Origin: Psychrobacter sp. 1044
GTDB lineage: Bacteria; Pseudomonadota; Gammaproteobacteria; Pseudomonadales; Moraxellaceae
Assembly: GCF_904846525.1 (NCBI RefSeq)
Contig: NZ_CAJHAZ010000002.1
Location: 186,001 to 250,000, forward strand
Direction of reading: 5' to 3'
Length of the DNA stretch: 64,000 nucleotides
In this document: positions 8,934 to 16,887 of the stretch, piece after piece
How positions within the stretch are numbered: position 1 is the first letter of the stretch
Layout of the letters: the number at the start of each line of letters is the position of its first letter
Translations under genes and position numbers: made by a program
Notes under the pieces: model-generated
Seen by the model: only the letters and a program-made list of their open reading frames with translations
Told to the model about the DNA's origin: nothing
Databases searched by the model: none

Positions 8934-9566
8934 ATGATTTTAATTCAAAATCTAAAAAGAATAGATGCAGGCACTCAGAAGTATATATATGAGCACCCAT
9001 CTGATACTGATAAGATTATCAAAATAATGAAGCCTGAGCATGCGACATATAATGGTGGTAGAAAGGGTCAGCATTACTTGCGCGGTCATCATTCTCAGGG
9101 CATATACAAACAGTTTCGCAGAGAGATATTGCAATATTTACAGCTTTGTAAGAACAACTATGGTCAGCAACGATTTACGTTTCCAATGGAAACCGTATAT
9201 GGCTTTATCGCAACGGATAAAGGGTTGGGCCTAGTGACGGAAAAGGTCATAGACCCTAGCGGCTCAACCATGACACTTTACGAGCTTTCTAATACCAATC
9301 TTTTTAATGACACACATGCACAGGCGTTAAATAAGTTTTTTGATGAGTGTTGTGAATTGCATGTGGTATTGGGTGAAGTTAATATTGCTGGCATTATGTA
9401 TACCGAGCACAGACAAGGTATTCCTGAGTTTGTATTGGTTGATGGCATTGGTGAAAAATTATTCATTCCTTTTAGGGCAATGAGCAAAACGATTAATAGC
9501 CATAATGTTCGAAAGATTGAAAAAAAAATAAAATCCAAAATTAGCTATTATTCTACTAAGCATTAG
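8934..9566 (+). CDS. YrbL-family (PhoP-regulated kinase-like) protein
   Basis: A 210-residue protein resembling YrbL, a kinase-fold family. It has DKIIKIMKP (putative ATP-site Lys) near residues 26-34, a FRREILQYL helix, and the C-terminal DGIGEKLFIP, close to DNIGESTLIP of E. coli YrbL as I recall it. The catalytic-loop segment reads GEVNIAGIMY, without a standard HxD and Asn, so activity is uncertain. Last gene of the sugar cluster, with a strong terminator behind it. A sugar or LOS-core kinase role is inferred from fold and position. Confidence 0.7.
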   Translation: MILIQNLKRIDAGTQKYIYEHPSDTDKIIKIMKPEHATYNGGRKGQHYLRGHHSQGIYKQFRREILQYLQLCKNNYGQQRFTFPMETVYGFIATDKGLGLVTEKVIDPSGSTMTLYELSNTNLFNDTHAQALNKFFDECCELHVVLGEVNIAGIMYTEHRQGIPEFVLVDGIGEKLFIPFRAMSKTINSHNVRKIEKKIKSKISYYSTKH

Positions 9567-9630
9567 AATTATGACCATGATAGTTATCAATGTGATCTTT
9601 ATTTATTCGCAACCAATTTATAAATACAGC

Positions 9631-9667
9631 AGAAGACCCAAGACAACTACGTTGTTTTGGGTCTTCT
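9631..9667. terminator. Bidirectional terminator, LOS cluster / ilvE
   Basis: A long hairpin with outer stem AGAAGACCCAA / TTGGGTCTTCT and inner GACAAC / GTTGTT lies between two convergent genes (the YrbL-like gene and ilvE). It can serve both strands. Confidence 0.75.
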
Positions 9668-9696
9668 ATTAAAGTCTACTATCTCATGAATTAGTC

Positions 9697-10626
9697 TTAA
9701 TCAATAAAACTTAACCAATCCATATACTGCTCATTGCGACCATGCACCACATCAAAGTATAAGGTTTGTAGCTGCTCAGTCAAAGGTCCACGTCCACCAT
9801 TACCGATAGTACGATCATCATATTCACGGATAGGCGTCACTTCAGCCGCCGTACCCGTCATGAATATCTCATCTGCCAAATAAAACTCATCACGAGTGAT
9901 ACGGCGCTCAACGACTTTGATACCTAGATCATCGGCAAATTGAATAATAGTACGACGCGTGATTCCGTCAAGTGCACCGCCCGCTAAATCTGGCGTATGC
10001 AGCACACCGTCTTTGACTAAGAATAAGTTTTCGCCAGCACCTTGGCAGACGTAACCCTGCGGATCCATCAAGATAGCTTCGTCATAGCCATTACGAGTGA
10101 CTTCTTGGTTTGCCATGATGGACACTGGATAGTTGCTCGAGGCTTTTGCCTTACACATGGTCACATTGGTCATATGATGAGTAAATGACGAGGTTTTTAC
10201 ACGGATACCGTTTTTGATACCCTCTTCACCCAGATAAGCGCCCCAATGCCAAGCAGCAACCATTGCATTGATGCTGTTATCACGTGACGATAAACCAAGC
10301 TTTTCAGCACCGACCCAAATGAGCGGACGAATATAGGCTTCTGCCAAGTTGTTTTGTTTGACCACATCTTTGTGCGCTTGCTCCAGAGTCGCTGCATCAA
10401 ACGGTACATTCATTTGAAAGATTTTTGCAGAGCCTAACAGACGCTCGGTATGCTCTTTTAGGCGAAAAATAGCCGTACGATTATCCGCAGTTTGGTACGC
10501 GCGCACACCTTCAAACACCGCCATGCCATAATGCAAGCTATGCGTCAGCACATGGACTTTGGCATCTGGCTGCTCAATCATTGTGCCATTCATCCAAAGC
10601 TTACCATCTTGTGTTGCCATATTCAT
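9697..10626 (-). CDS. ilvE: Branched-chain amino acid aminotransferase
   Basis: A 309-residue class IV PLP aminotransferase that interconverts Leu, Ile and Val with their 2-oxo acids. Visible are LHYGMAVFEGVRAYQT near residue 31, the PLP-Lys region CKAKASSNYPVSIMA near 158, and the cofactor-binding EIFMTGTAAEVTPI near 250. AGGAT lies 8 bp before ATG 10626, favouring it over the second Met. Length is normal. It stands alone, convergent with the sugar cluster; leuA of the leucine branch is 14 kb away. Confidence 0.95.
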   Translation of the reverse strand: MNMATQDGKLWMNGTMIEQPDAKVHVLTHSLHYGMAVFEGVRAYQTADNRTAIFRLKEHTERLLGSAKIFQMNVPFDAATLEQAHKDVVKQNNLAEAYIRPLIWVGAEKLGLSSRDNSINAMVAAWHWGAYLGEEGIKNGIRVKTSSFTHHMTNVTMCKAKASSNYPVSIMANQEVTRNGYDEAILMDPQGYVCQGAGENLFLVKDGVLHTPDLAGGALDGITRRTIIQFADDLGIKVVERRITRDEFYLADEIFMTGTAAEVTPIREYDDRTIGNGGRGPLTEQLQTLYFDVVHGRNEQYMDWLSFID

Positions 10627-10909
10627 TTTATAATCCTTATGTTAGCACTAACGGCTATTTTTTTAGGTATAGTCGACGCACGTATAAATGCTTCGACTAG
10701 AGGTTTTGTTTAATCTTATTTATCAACATCATATGATAACACCGCAGCGTCAAATTTTATTGCTAAAATATAGTGTTATCCTTACTCAGAAATAACCAAC
10801 AACTGACAGCTTTATCGTAATGTGTCGCCGATTATATCACTGGCGGTGCTAGCAAATGAAATCTTTTAGTTTGAGTATCACAGGCTATTATTTATAAGCA
10901 AAAACCTTC

Positions 10910-13798
10910 TTAAGAATTGGGCGAATCGTCATCTGCCAAATTAACACCCATCAAATGTTGCCATTGCGCTTGTACTAATGCTCGTGTTTCTTTCCACAGT
11001 GACTCATCCACCAATAGCGATTGCTCTGATAGTGCCAATTGATGAGTAGCAGCACGAATTCTGAGGTAGGCATCCGTCAAATCTTGGCAGACTTGCTCCT
11101 CCCAAATACCCAGTGATGCCACTTCTTCAAAAATACGAACGTTGTCGCTCCATTTGGTCAGGCTTGGATGCTCATGCGAATAAGCCAATACTGCAAATTG
11201 CGCTAAGAACTCAATGTCGATGATCCCGCCTGCATCTTGTTTAAGATGAAACTTACCTGCTTGTTGTTGCCATTGATTGGTGCCAAGATGTTTTTGCATC
11301 TTAATACGCATACTAGTAACTTCTGTACGCACCTGCTCTATCGTGCGCGGTAATGACAATACGTCTCGGCGAATATCACAAAAACGTGCCGTCACTCGCT
11401 TGTCACCGCAAATCGCTCGTGCCCGTACCAAGGCTTGATGCTCCCATGCCCAAGCTTTTTCGAGCTGGTAAGTCTCAAAAGCGTGACAAGACACCACCAT
11501 CATACCAGCATTACCTGAGGGGCGCAGACGCATATCAATCTCATAAGCGCGGCCATCTCGAGTTTGGGTATTGAGATAGTTCATCAGCTTTTGTACCAAA
11601 CGGGCAGCAAACTTCATACCGCTGACTGATTTTTCACCCGTAGTCATACTCTGCTCTTTTATCTTATGCAAAAACACCAAATCCAAATCTGAAGAATACG
11701 ACAGCTCTAGCCCGCCAAGCTTGCCATAACCAATGATGGCAAAACCGCAGTCTGCCTCGGTCACTGGATCGCCATCTTGACCAATAGGATAGCCGTAGCG
11801 TTTGACAATTTCTGCAAAAGCCCGTTCTAATGCGGCTTCTAGTACCACCGCTGCGATATACGTAAGAGAATCCGACACCTTCATAATCGGACGCTCAGCC
11901 AATACATCACTAGCGGCAACCGCCAACACTTGGTTCTTCTTAAATAGTCTTAATACGCTGAGCAGCTCTTCTTCGTCATTAGGCTCTACGCGCAATAGCT
12001 GTTGACGCAAAATATCGCGCAACTCTGGCTTGTCCGGCAAGTGGCGATAGCGCTGCTGTAAAAAAGTATCTAAAAGCACAGGATAATGTGCCAACTCTTT
12101 GGCAATCCAAGGACTGGCCGATAGCATGGGTATCAGCTCAATCGTCGCATTGGGATTTTCTGCAATCATCACCAAATAGATAGAACGACGACAAATCGCT
12201 TCGAGCAATGTAATGAGACGCGGCAAAGCGGTATTGGCCAATTGCTGCTGCTCTTGATGAGCGAGTAACGCATGGATAATCACAGGATAAGCGTCATCCA
12301 ACCGCTCGCGAGCCTCATCGCTTAAGTTAGCGACCATCTTTGACTGCCAAAAATCTTGTAATAGCACTCGGTTTTCTGCCGTTAACACATCATTCAATCG
12401 TGCAATCTGTTCATCAAGATGTTCGGGCTCAATATCTGTGTCTTCATGATCCGGTACCTGACGTTCGGTCACCATACGCTCAAAGGGAACATTGACATTG
12501 TCTCGATGGTGGTTAAGGGTATCTAACAGTGCGTTCCAATCGTCAAACCCAAGGGTAACTGCCAAGTTATACTGCCAATGCGGATCATGTGGCAGGCGCT
12601 GAGTCTGTTGATCATTAATCGCTTGAATGGCGTGTTCAAGCCGACGTAAAAAACGATACGCGGCTTGGAGCTCTTGATAAGTAGTCCTCTCTAGATACTC
12701 AAGCTTATGTAATACCTGCATTGCTTGTAAACAAGATTTCACCTGTAATTGAGGATGCCTGCCACCATAAATCAACTGAAAGGCCTGCACAATAAATTCA
12801 ATGTCTCTGATACCACCAGCACCCAGCTTGATGTTATCCAAATCCTCCCGCTGAGCGACTTGGTTTTGAATAAGCGATTTCATCTCCCTGAGCGCTGAAA
12901 AAGCACTATAATCCACGTAATAACGGAAAACAAAAGGCTTAATGAGCGCTTGTATCTCATCATAAAACGGCTGTTCTATCTGCCCGACTACTCGTGCTTT
13001 CAGCCATGCAAAACGCTCCCATGCACGTCCATGCTGAGAGAAGTACTTCTGTAATGCGGATAGATGAATGGCCAAATCACTACCGTCACCCCAAGGGCGC
13101 AAACGCATATCGACCCGAAAGACAAAGCCATCAGCCGTCTTTTGATCCAATAATTTAATAATACCTTGACCAACCCTTGTCATAAACCGCTTATTATCTA
13201 TGCTGCGCGTACCTTTTGATTTATCACCACTGGTTACACCGCGAGCCTGATGAACAAAGATAAGGTCTATATCACTCGATAGGTTCAGCTCATGAGCGCC
13301 AAGCTTGCCCATCGCCATAATCGCCATGTCATCAATTTGCACGTTACCTTTGGCATTGACAAACGTTGGTTCGCCGTACTGTTTAATCAAATGCTGGTAG
13401 GTATAATCTTTGGCAAATGAGATACAGCCATCTGCAAACTCAGACAGCTCGTCGGTCAATTGCTCAAGTGCTATCAGTTGTAAGGCATCTTGCCAAATCC
13501 AGCGCATCATCAGCAGTGTACGTAGATGACGCAGGCCACTCATCACCTTCACTTCATCAGCAAGTTGGTAATTATCATCTAACGTATAATCTTGAATCAA
13601 ATCATCGATTTGCTGCCGAGTTAAGGTTCGATCTAACGGGTAGCTACGTAAAAACGTTTGGCATGAAACCGTTCGACTTTCCCAAATCTGATAAGCGAAT
13701 TCGCTTGCCGTCTGCAATATTTGCAGCTGTTCGGTTGTATACTGACAATCTGTACCATGGGTCGCACATGAAGGCATAGCGGGTGACATAGGGAACAT
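10910..13798 (-). CDS. glnE: Glutamine synthetase adenylyltransferase/adenylyl-removing enzyme
   Basis: A roughly 960-residue bifunctional enzyme controlling glutamine synthetase by adenylylation and deadenylylation in response to PII. Both nucleotidyltransferase signatures are present: GKLGAHELNLSSDIDLIFVH in the N-terminal (removing) half and GYGKLGGLELSYSSDLDLVF in the C-terminal (adding) half. The frame reaches ATG 13810, but an AAGGAG just inside it points to a later start, 13798 (spacing only 2) or 13789 (spacing 11); I give 13798. E. coli GlnE has 946 residues. It is divergent from the tus operon. Confidence 0.95.
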   Translation of the reverse strand: MFPMSPAMPSCATHGTDCQYTTEQLQILQTASEFAYQIWESRTVSCQTFLRSYPLDRTLTRQQIDDLIQDYTLDDNYQLADEVKVMSGLRHLRTLLMMRWIWQDALQLIALEQLTDELSEFADGCISFAKDYTYQHLIKQYGEPTFVNAKGNVQIDDMAIMAMGKLGAHELNLSSDIDLIFVHQARGVTSGDKSKGTRSIDNKRFMTRVGQGIIKLLDQKTADGFVFRVDMRLRPWGDGSDLAIHLSALQKYFSQHGRAWERFAWLKARVVGQIEQPFYDEIQALIKPFVFRYYVDYSAFSALREMKSLIQNQVAQREDLDNIKLGAGGIRDIEFIVQAFQLIYGGRHPQLQVKSCLQAMQVLHKLEYLERTTYQELQAAYRFLRRLEHAIQAINDQQTQRLPHDPHWQYNLAVTLGFDDWNALLDTLNHHRDNVNVPFERMVTERQVPDHEDTDIEPEHLDEQIARLNDVLTAENRVLLQDFWQSKMVANLSDEARERLDDAYPVIIHALLAHQEQQQLANTALPRLITLLEAICRRSIYLVMIAENPNATIELIPMLSASPWIAKELAHYPVLLDTFLQQRYRHLPDKPELRDILRQQLLRVEPNDEEELLSVLRLFKKNQVLAVAASDVLAERPIMKVSDSLTYIAAVVLEAALERAFAEIVKRYGYPIGQDGDPVTEADCGFAIIGYGKLGGLELSYSSDLDLVFLHKIKEQSMTTGEKSVSGMKFAARLVQKLMNYLNTQTRDGRAYEIDMRLRPSGNAGMMVVSCHAFETYQLEKAWAWEHQALVRARAICGDKRVTARFCDIRRDVLSLPRTIEQVRTEVTSMRIKMQKHLGTNQWQQQAGKFHLKQDAGGIIDIEFLAQFAVLAYSHEHPSLTKWSDNVRIFEEVASLGIWEEQVCQDLTDAYLRIRAATHQLALSEQSLLVDESLWKETRALVQAQWQHLMGVNLADDDSPNS

Positions 13799-14005
13799 AA
13801 CTCCTTGCATAGAGTAATAAGACTACGTGAACTTAGCGCATAAGTTTATCGTTTTTTCTTACGAAGCAGTCACAGCATCAACTAACGATACGCAATATGT
13901 CAGTATTTAATAGAAAACTACGTTTAATGACAGTGACCCTATTTGCTTTTGAGCGCTTTATGGTAGCATAAACAACTTTAGCGCAGATGATTGAAAAGAG
14001 CTCTT

Positions 14006-14437
14006 ATGACCACCATGACCCCATTGCTTCTGATTACTGCTGATCCTAGCCACCCACTTGCCCATTTAGCGCTACGTTATGCACGCGCTTATCTCAAAAA
14101 TGCCGCCAATAGTAAAGATACCAATGATAATATCACCTTAGATAATATCACCTTAAACGTATTTTTTTATGGCGATGCGGCGCATACGGCCAATGGTTTA
14201 CGCTGGCAGTCAGCGGATCAAATTAATTTGACCAAAGATTGGCAAACGCTCGCTGAGCAGTTCCAGTTAGCGCTGCCTGTCTGTGTCAGTACTGCACTCA
14301 GTCGCGGCATTAGCGACATGGATAACAGTAAACGCCATCAACTTAATGGTGACAACCTTGCCACTGGCTTTTCACTGGTCGGACTGAGTGAGCTGGCGAT
14401 GATGATGCAAGGCGATTGCCGCTTGATGCAATTTTGA
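14006..14437 (+). CDS. tusD: Sulfur relay protein TusD (DsrE family)
   Basis: About 143 residues of the DsrE fold. TusD accepts persulfide sulfur from TusA within the TusBCD complex and passes it toward TusE and MnmA. The reactive Cys lies in LPVCVSTALSRGISD, as in the E. coli protein. The frame extends to a TTG at 13991, but AAGAG sits 7 bp before ATG 14006, so I prefer the ATG. Odd feature: a perfect 15-bp tandem duplication at 14126-14155 encodes DNITL twice in a surface-type segment, probably loop. First gene of a tusDCBE operon. Confidence 0.9.
   Translation: MTTMTPLLLITADPSHPLAHLALRYARAYLKNAANSKDTNDNITLDNITLNVFFYGDAAHTANGLRWQSADQINLTKDWQTLAEQFQLALPVCVSTALSRGISDMDNSKRHQLNGDNLATGFSLVGLSELAMMMQGDCRLMQF
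14126..14155 (+). repeat. 15-bp tandem duplication inside tusD
   Basis: GATAATATCACCTTA occurs twice head-to-tail (14126-14140 and 14141-14155), in frame, giving DNITL-DNITL. It looks like recent slippage; the reading frame is intact. Confidence 0.8.
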
Positions 14438-14508
14438 TGACTTGCCGTGCAGACAGATTACATTTTATGATAATAATTGTCAGCGACCAATTAGATTAGG
14501 AATTAACC

Positions 14509-14832
14509 ATGAAATTATTAATTCAGCTGCTCACGCCGACTGAAATGGCGAGTTATGAAGGCTGTGCGCTTGCATTAACGCTAGCGACCTTTGGTCATGA
14601 AGTACAGCTGTATTTGGATGCGCCTGTTTTTGGCTTGTTGATGCAGCCTGCGTCGCGTTTGCATGGCATGATTCAGTCGCTTGAGCTATATGACATGCCA
14701 GCCGCTTGGCTACCTGACGATGTCTTTAGCGGGTGGGTCACGGGTATGCTGCCTATTGATTTGGCTTCACAATTGACATTGATACCTGAAGTGGTAAATT
14801 CATCAGACTTTGAGCAAATACTACGCTTTTAG
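14509..14832 (+). CDS. tusC: Sulfur relay protein TusC (DsrF family)
   Basis: A 107-residue DsrE/F-fold subunit of the TusBCD heterohexamer that carries sulfur for tRNA 2-thiolation. It starts LLIQLLTPTEMASYEGCALALTLATFGHEVQLYLDAP, matching the family in layout and length. AGGAATT precedes ATG 14509. It follows tusD by 71 bp. The next gene, tusB, is separated by 114 bp containing a small inverted-repeat element, which is unusual in a compact operon. Confidence 0.88.
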   Translation: MKLLIQLLTPTEMASYEGCALALTLATFGHEVQLYLDAPVFGLLMQPASRLHGMIQSLELYDMPAAWLPDDVFSGWVTGMLPIDLASQLTLIPEVVNSSDFEQILRF

Positions 14833-14866
14833 CCTCGCAATTTTATTTGTAATACTTTAAATACTA

Positions 14867-14913
14867 GGACGTGTCCTCATTTTAAAAATAGAGATGAAAA
14901 TGAGGACACGCCT
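14867..14913. mobile_element. 47-bp hairpin version of the TA-flanked element
   Basis: Two 17-bp inverted repeats ending in GTGTCCTCATTTT (14867-14883 and 14897-14913), 15 of 17 matching, surround a 13-bp core; TA occurs at both edges (14865-14866, 14914-14915). The ends match those of the 169-bp element at 1119, so this is an internally deleted relative. It lies between tusC and tusB, 33 bp before the tusB start, and would form a strong hairpin in the operon mRNA. Confidence 0.7.
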
Positions 14914-14946
14914 TATCCTAAATCTAGCAACGAATCGGACACTGTT

Positions 14947-15321
14947 ATGGCAACTTTATATCAAATACACAGCACAATGGATATGCTCAGGCGCAGTGTC
15001 GATGAGATGTCACGGACATGGCGCACCGGTGACAGTATTCTCTTGCTTGGTAGCACCGTGGCTTTTATCAGTTGGCTTGATGCCTATTTGAGTGACAGTG
15101 AAATACAAGGCATCGCAAATATTTATGCCTTAGCCGATGATGTGGCGCAGCTAAGTACCAATACCAGCGCGAAGCTCAATTTAGAGACCAAGTTGAGTGG
15201 GCTGTTAACCGATGAAGAATGGGTCAATCTAACTCAGAGTACCAGTGTTAGTAATACCAGTACTAGTAATACCGATGCTAATAATGCGGGGTTTGATAAA
15301 GTAGTGACCATTGCCCTATGA
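14947..15321 (+). CDS. tusB: Sulfur relay protein TusB (DsrH family)
   Basis: A 124-residue DsrH-like subunit, third member of TusBCD. The N-terminal half (TLYQIHSTMDMLRRSVDEMSR, then a GDSILLLG strand) fits the family. The C-terminal 40 residues hold a Ser/Thr/Asn-rich tract (STSVSNTSTSNTDANN) not usual in TusB, encoded by short imperfect repeats of AGTAATACC. Its stop overlaps the tusE start by 4 bp (ATGA at 15318-15321). The upstream hairpin element may affect its expression relative to tusDC. Confidence 0.82.
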   Translation: MATLYQIHSTMDMLRRSVDEMSRTWRTGDSILLLGSTVAFISWLDAYLSDSEIQGIANIYALADDVAQLSTNTSAKLNLETKLSGLLTDEEWVNLTQSTSVSNTSTSNTDANNAGFDKVVTIAL

Positions 15322-15674
15322 ATAACGATAATACGATCAATCACGATATAACAGCGGCAATCAACGTTAAATTGGATCAAGACGGTCATTTATGTGACCA
15401 TAATATCTGGACCCCTGATATCGCTCAGCAATTGGCCGACACTCTAGAGGTGCATCTAGAAACTGAGCATTTACAAATTTTACAACAGGTACGGGCATTT
15501 TTTACTCAGTTTAATCACGCACCAGCCACGCGCCCACTGATTAAATGGTTACAGAAAACCTTGCCAGAGCATGATATCAGCAATCAGAAACTACAGCAGT
15601 TATTCAACACTGGCTTGGTTGCCCGCCATGTCAATCGCCTTGCCGGTCTGCCCAAACCACCCAACTGTTTGTAA
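15318..15674 (+). CDS. tusE: Sulfur carrier TusE (DsrC family)
   Basis: A 118-residue DsrC/TusE protein that takes sulfur from TusBCD and hands it to MnmA. It ends GLPKPPNCL, with the functional Cys penultimate as in TusE. The middle matches the DsrC fold: WTPDIAQQLA, then RAFFTQFNHAPATRPLIKWL. Translation is coupled to tusB by a 4-bp overlap. In E. coli tusE is unlinked; here the order D-C-B-E resembles dsrEFHC. The partner mnmA is at 46.4 kb of this window. Confidence 0.92.
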   Translation: MNNDNTINHDITAAINVKLDQDGHLCDHNIWTPDIAQQLADTLEVHLETEHLQILQQVRAFFTQFNHAPATRPLIKWLQKTLPEHDISNQKLQQLFNTGLVARHVNRLAGLPKPPNCL

Positions 15675-15702
15675 GATATATGATTGATAAAGGATCATGA
15701 AT

Positions 15703-15733
15703 GGCGATGAATACCTGAATGTTGGATCATCGC
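15703..15733 (+). terminator. Possible weak hairpin after tusE
   Basis: GGCGATGA and TCATCGCC form an 8-bp stem around a 15-base loop between convergent tusE and trmL. There is no clear T-tract, so intrinsic termination is uncertain. Confidence 0.3.
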
Positions 15734-15757
15734 CTGCAATCAGTAAAAAATGCACGG

Positions 15758-16330
15758 CTATTTTGGGTCGTACACTGTCAACGTCTCATACCCGATACTA
15801 CGACCTTCATCACCAGTGAAGCCTTGCTGACGCCATACCTCATACAGACATATCGCCACACTATTCGATAAGTTTAAACTGCGTGAATCAGCCAGCATAG
15901 GCAATCTCAGCCAGTGATCAGCGCCGATATCTTCACGAATATCATCTGCCAAACCTGCTGTTTCAGAGCCAAATACTAAGGCGACATTAGGTATCTGCTC
16001 AGGCATCAAAGCACGATCAGATTCGGCAGCCATCTGTTGCCCACCAAAGTCATAGTCATAAAAAGGCTTGCTCAGTTTGGTGGTCAATGCTGTAACAATA
16101 TGACAATCCGCTGCCTGTAGCGCCAGTTTTGCTGCCGCCCAATCATCATGTACTTGTAGGTGCGCGTATTCATGATAATCCAAACCTGCACGCCGTAGCT
16201 TTTTATCATCAAGCTCAAACCCTAATGGCCTGACCAAGTGTAGCTGCGCGCCCGTGTTGGCACATAAGCGAATAATATTGCCCGTGTTACTAGGCATTTT
16301 TGGCGCTACCAACACAATATGGGTGGTCAT
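15758..16330 (-). CDS. trmL: tRNA (cytidine/uridine-34-2'-O)-methyltransferase TrmL
   Basis: A 190-residue SPOUT methyltransferase that 2'-O-methylates the wobble nucleotide of tRNA-Leu isoacceptors. The trefoil-knot motifs are clear: NTGNIIRLCANTG at residues 15-27, LVFGSETAGL near 118 and LNLSNSVAICLYEVWRQ near 152. AAGGAG lies 5 bp before ATG 16330. It is convergent with the tusDCBE operon, whose product route also acts on tRNA position 34. Slightly longer than the 157 residues of E. coli TrmL because of a C-terminal extension. Confidence 0.93.
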   Translation of the reverse strand: MTTHIVLVAPKMPSNTGNIIRLCANTGAQLHLVRPLGFELDDKKLRRAGLDYHEYAHLQVHDDWAAAKLALQAADCHIVTALTTKLSKPFYDYDFGGQQMAAESDRALMPEQIPNVALVFGSETAGLADDIREDIGADHWLRLPMLADSRSLNLSNSVAICLYEVWRQQGFTGDEGRSIGYETLTVYDPK

Positions 16331-16476
16331 ATCGACTCCTTAAGTCGTCAAATCTGCGTATTATCGTCGATCCGAGATAACGTGGACAGACTCTACTAAA
16401 ATGATGATTATTTGAATTTCTGAGCAAAAGGTAATTAAAAGTTACAGTTTACTGCCAATAATTACATTTTGATACT

Positions 16477-16504
16477 TTGCACAGTTTTTAACTTTCACTA
16501 TGAT
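16477..16504 (+). promoter_or_regulatory. Sigma70-type promoter of the entericidin-like gene
   Basis: TTGCAC (16477-16482) and TATGAT (16499-16504) are separated by 16 bp, a good sigma70 match, about 130 bp before the small lipoprotein gene. The rest of 16331-16632 has no coding frame that I can support. Confidence 0.5.
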
Positions 16505-16561
16505 GTCTCTAACGGATATCGAGATAGTATTTATCAATTATTATCTTATCCAATAACCCCT

Positions 16562-16595
16562 CAGTGAGGCTCAAGCCTAATGCTTAGCATCACTG
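16562..16595 (+). promoter_or_regulatory. Three-stem RNA fold in the small-lipoprotein leader
   Basis: An outer stem CAGTGA (16562-16567) / TCACTG (16590-16595) encloses two mini-hairpins, GGC-TCAA-GCC (16568-16577) and TGC-TTA-GCA (16581-16589), with no mismatches. It lies between the predicted promoter and the start codon at 16633. Function is unknown. Confidence 0.35.
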
Positions 16596-16632
16596 TTATT
16601 ATTTATAACGACCCATTTTTGAGGATTCTATT

Positions 16633-16773
16633 ATGAAAAAATTAATCATCGCATCTTTAACTGCTATGTTTGTTCTAACTGGTTGCAACACTTTTAAAGG
16701 TTTGGGCCAAGACGTATCAAGCGCTGGCGAAGCTGTTACTGGCGGCGCACAAGACGTACAAAATAAAATCTAA
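16633..16773 (+). CDS. Entericidin-like small lipoprotein
   Basis: A 46-residue protein, MKKLIIASLTAMFVLTGC at the N-terminus, with lipobox LTGC giving Cys18 as the lipidated residue; the mature part is about 29 residues, Gly/Ala-rich with GQDVSSAGEAVTGGAQDVQ, which resembles the entericidin A/B family (small envelope lipoproteins tied to stress and cell death in E. coli). AGGA lies 8 bp before ATG 16633, and a strong terminator follows, so it is a one-gene transcript. Entericidin function in this genus is inferred. Confidence 0.85.
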   Translation: MKKLIIASLTAMFVLTGCNTFKGLGQDVSSAGEAVTGGAQDVQNKI

Positions 16774-16796
16774 GTATTGATTTTTTTGCGTATTTG

Positions 16797-16830
16797 AAAG
16801 GCTTATCATTTATGTGATAAGCCTTTTTTT
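16797..16830 (+). terminator. Terminator of the entericidin-like gene
   Basis: AAAGGCTTATCA / TGATAAGCCTTT stem with a 6-7 base loop followed by a run of T. Confidence 0.85.
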
Positions 16831-16887
16831 ATAACTTTATTTTTCGATCGTAAAGACTGACATTAAAGACACCATGAATATCTCTAA

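Noticed and set aside
13417..13779. 120-codon frame opposite glnE
   Set aside because: Antisense to conserved GlnE sequence, no family features.
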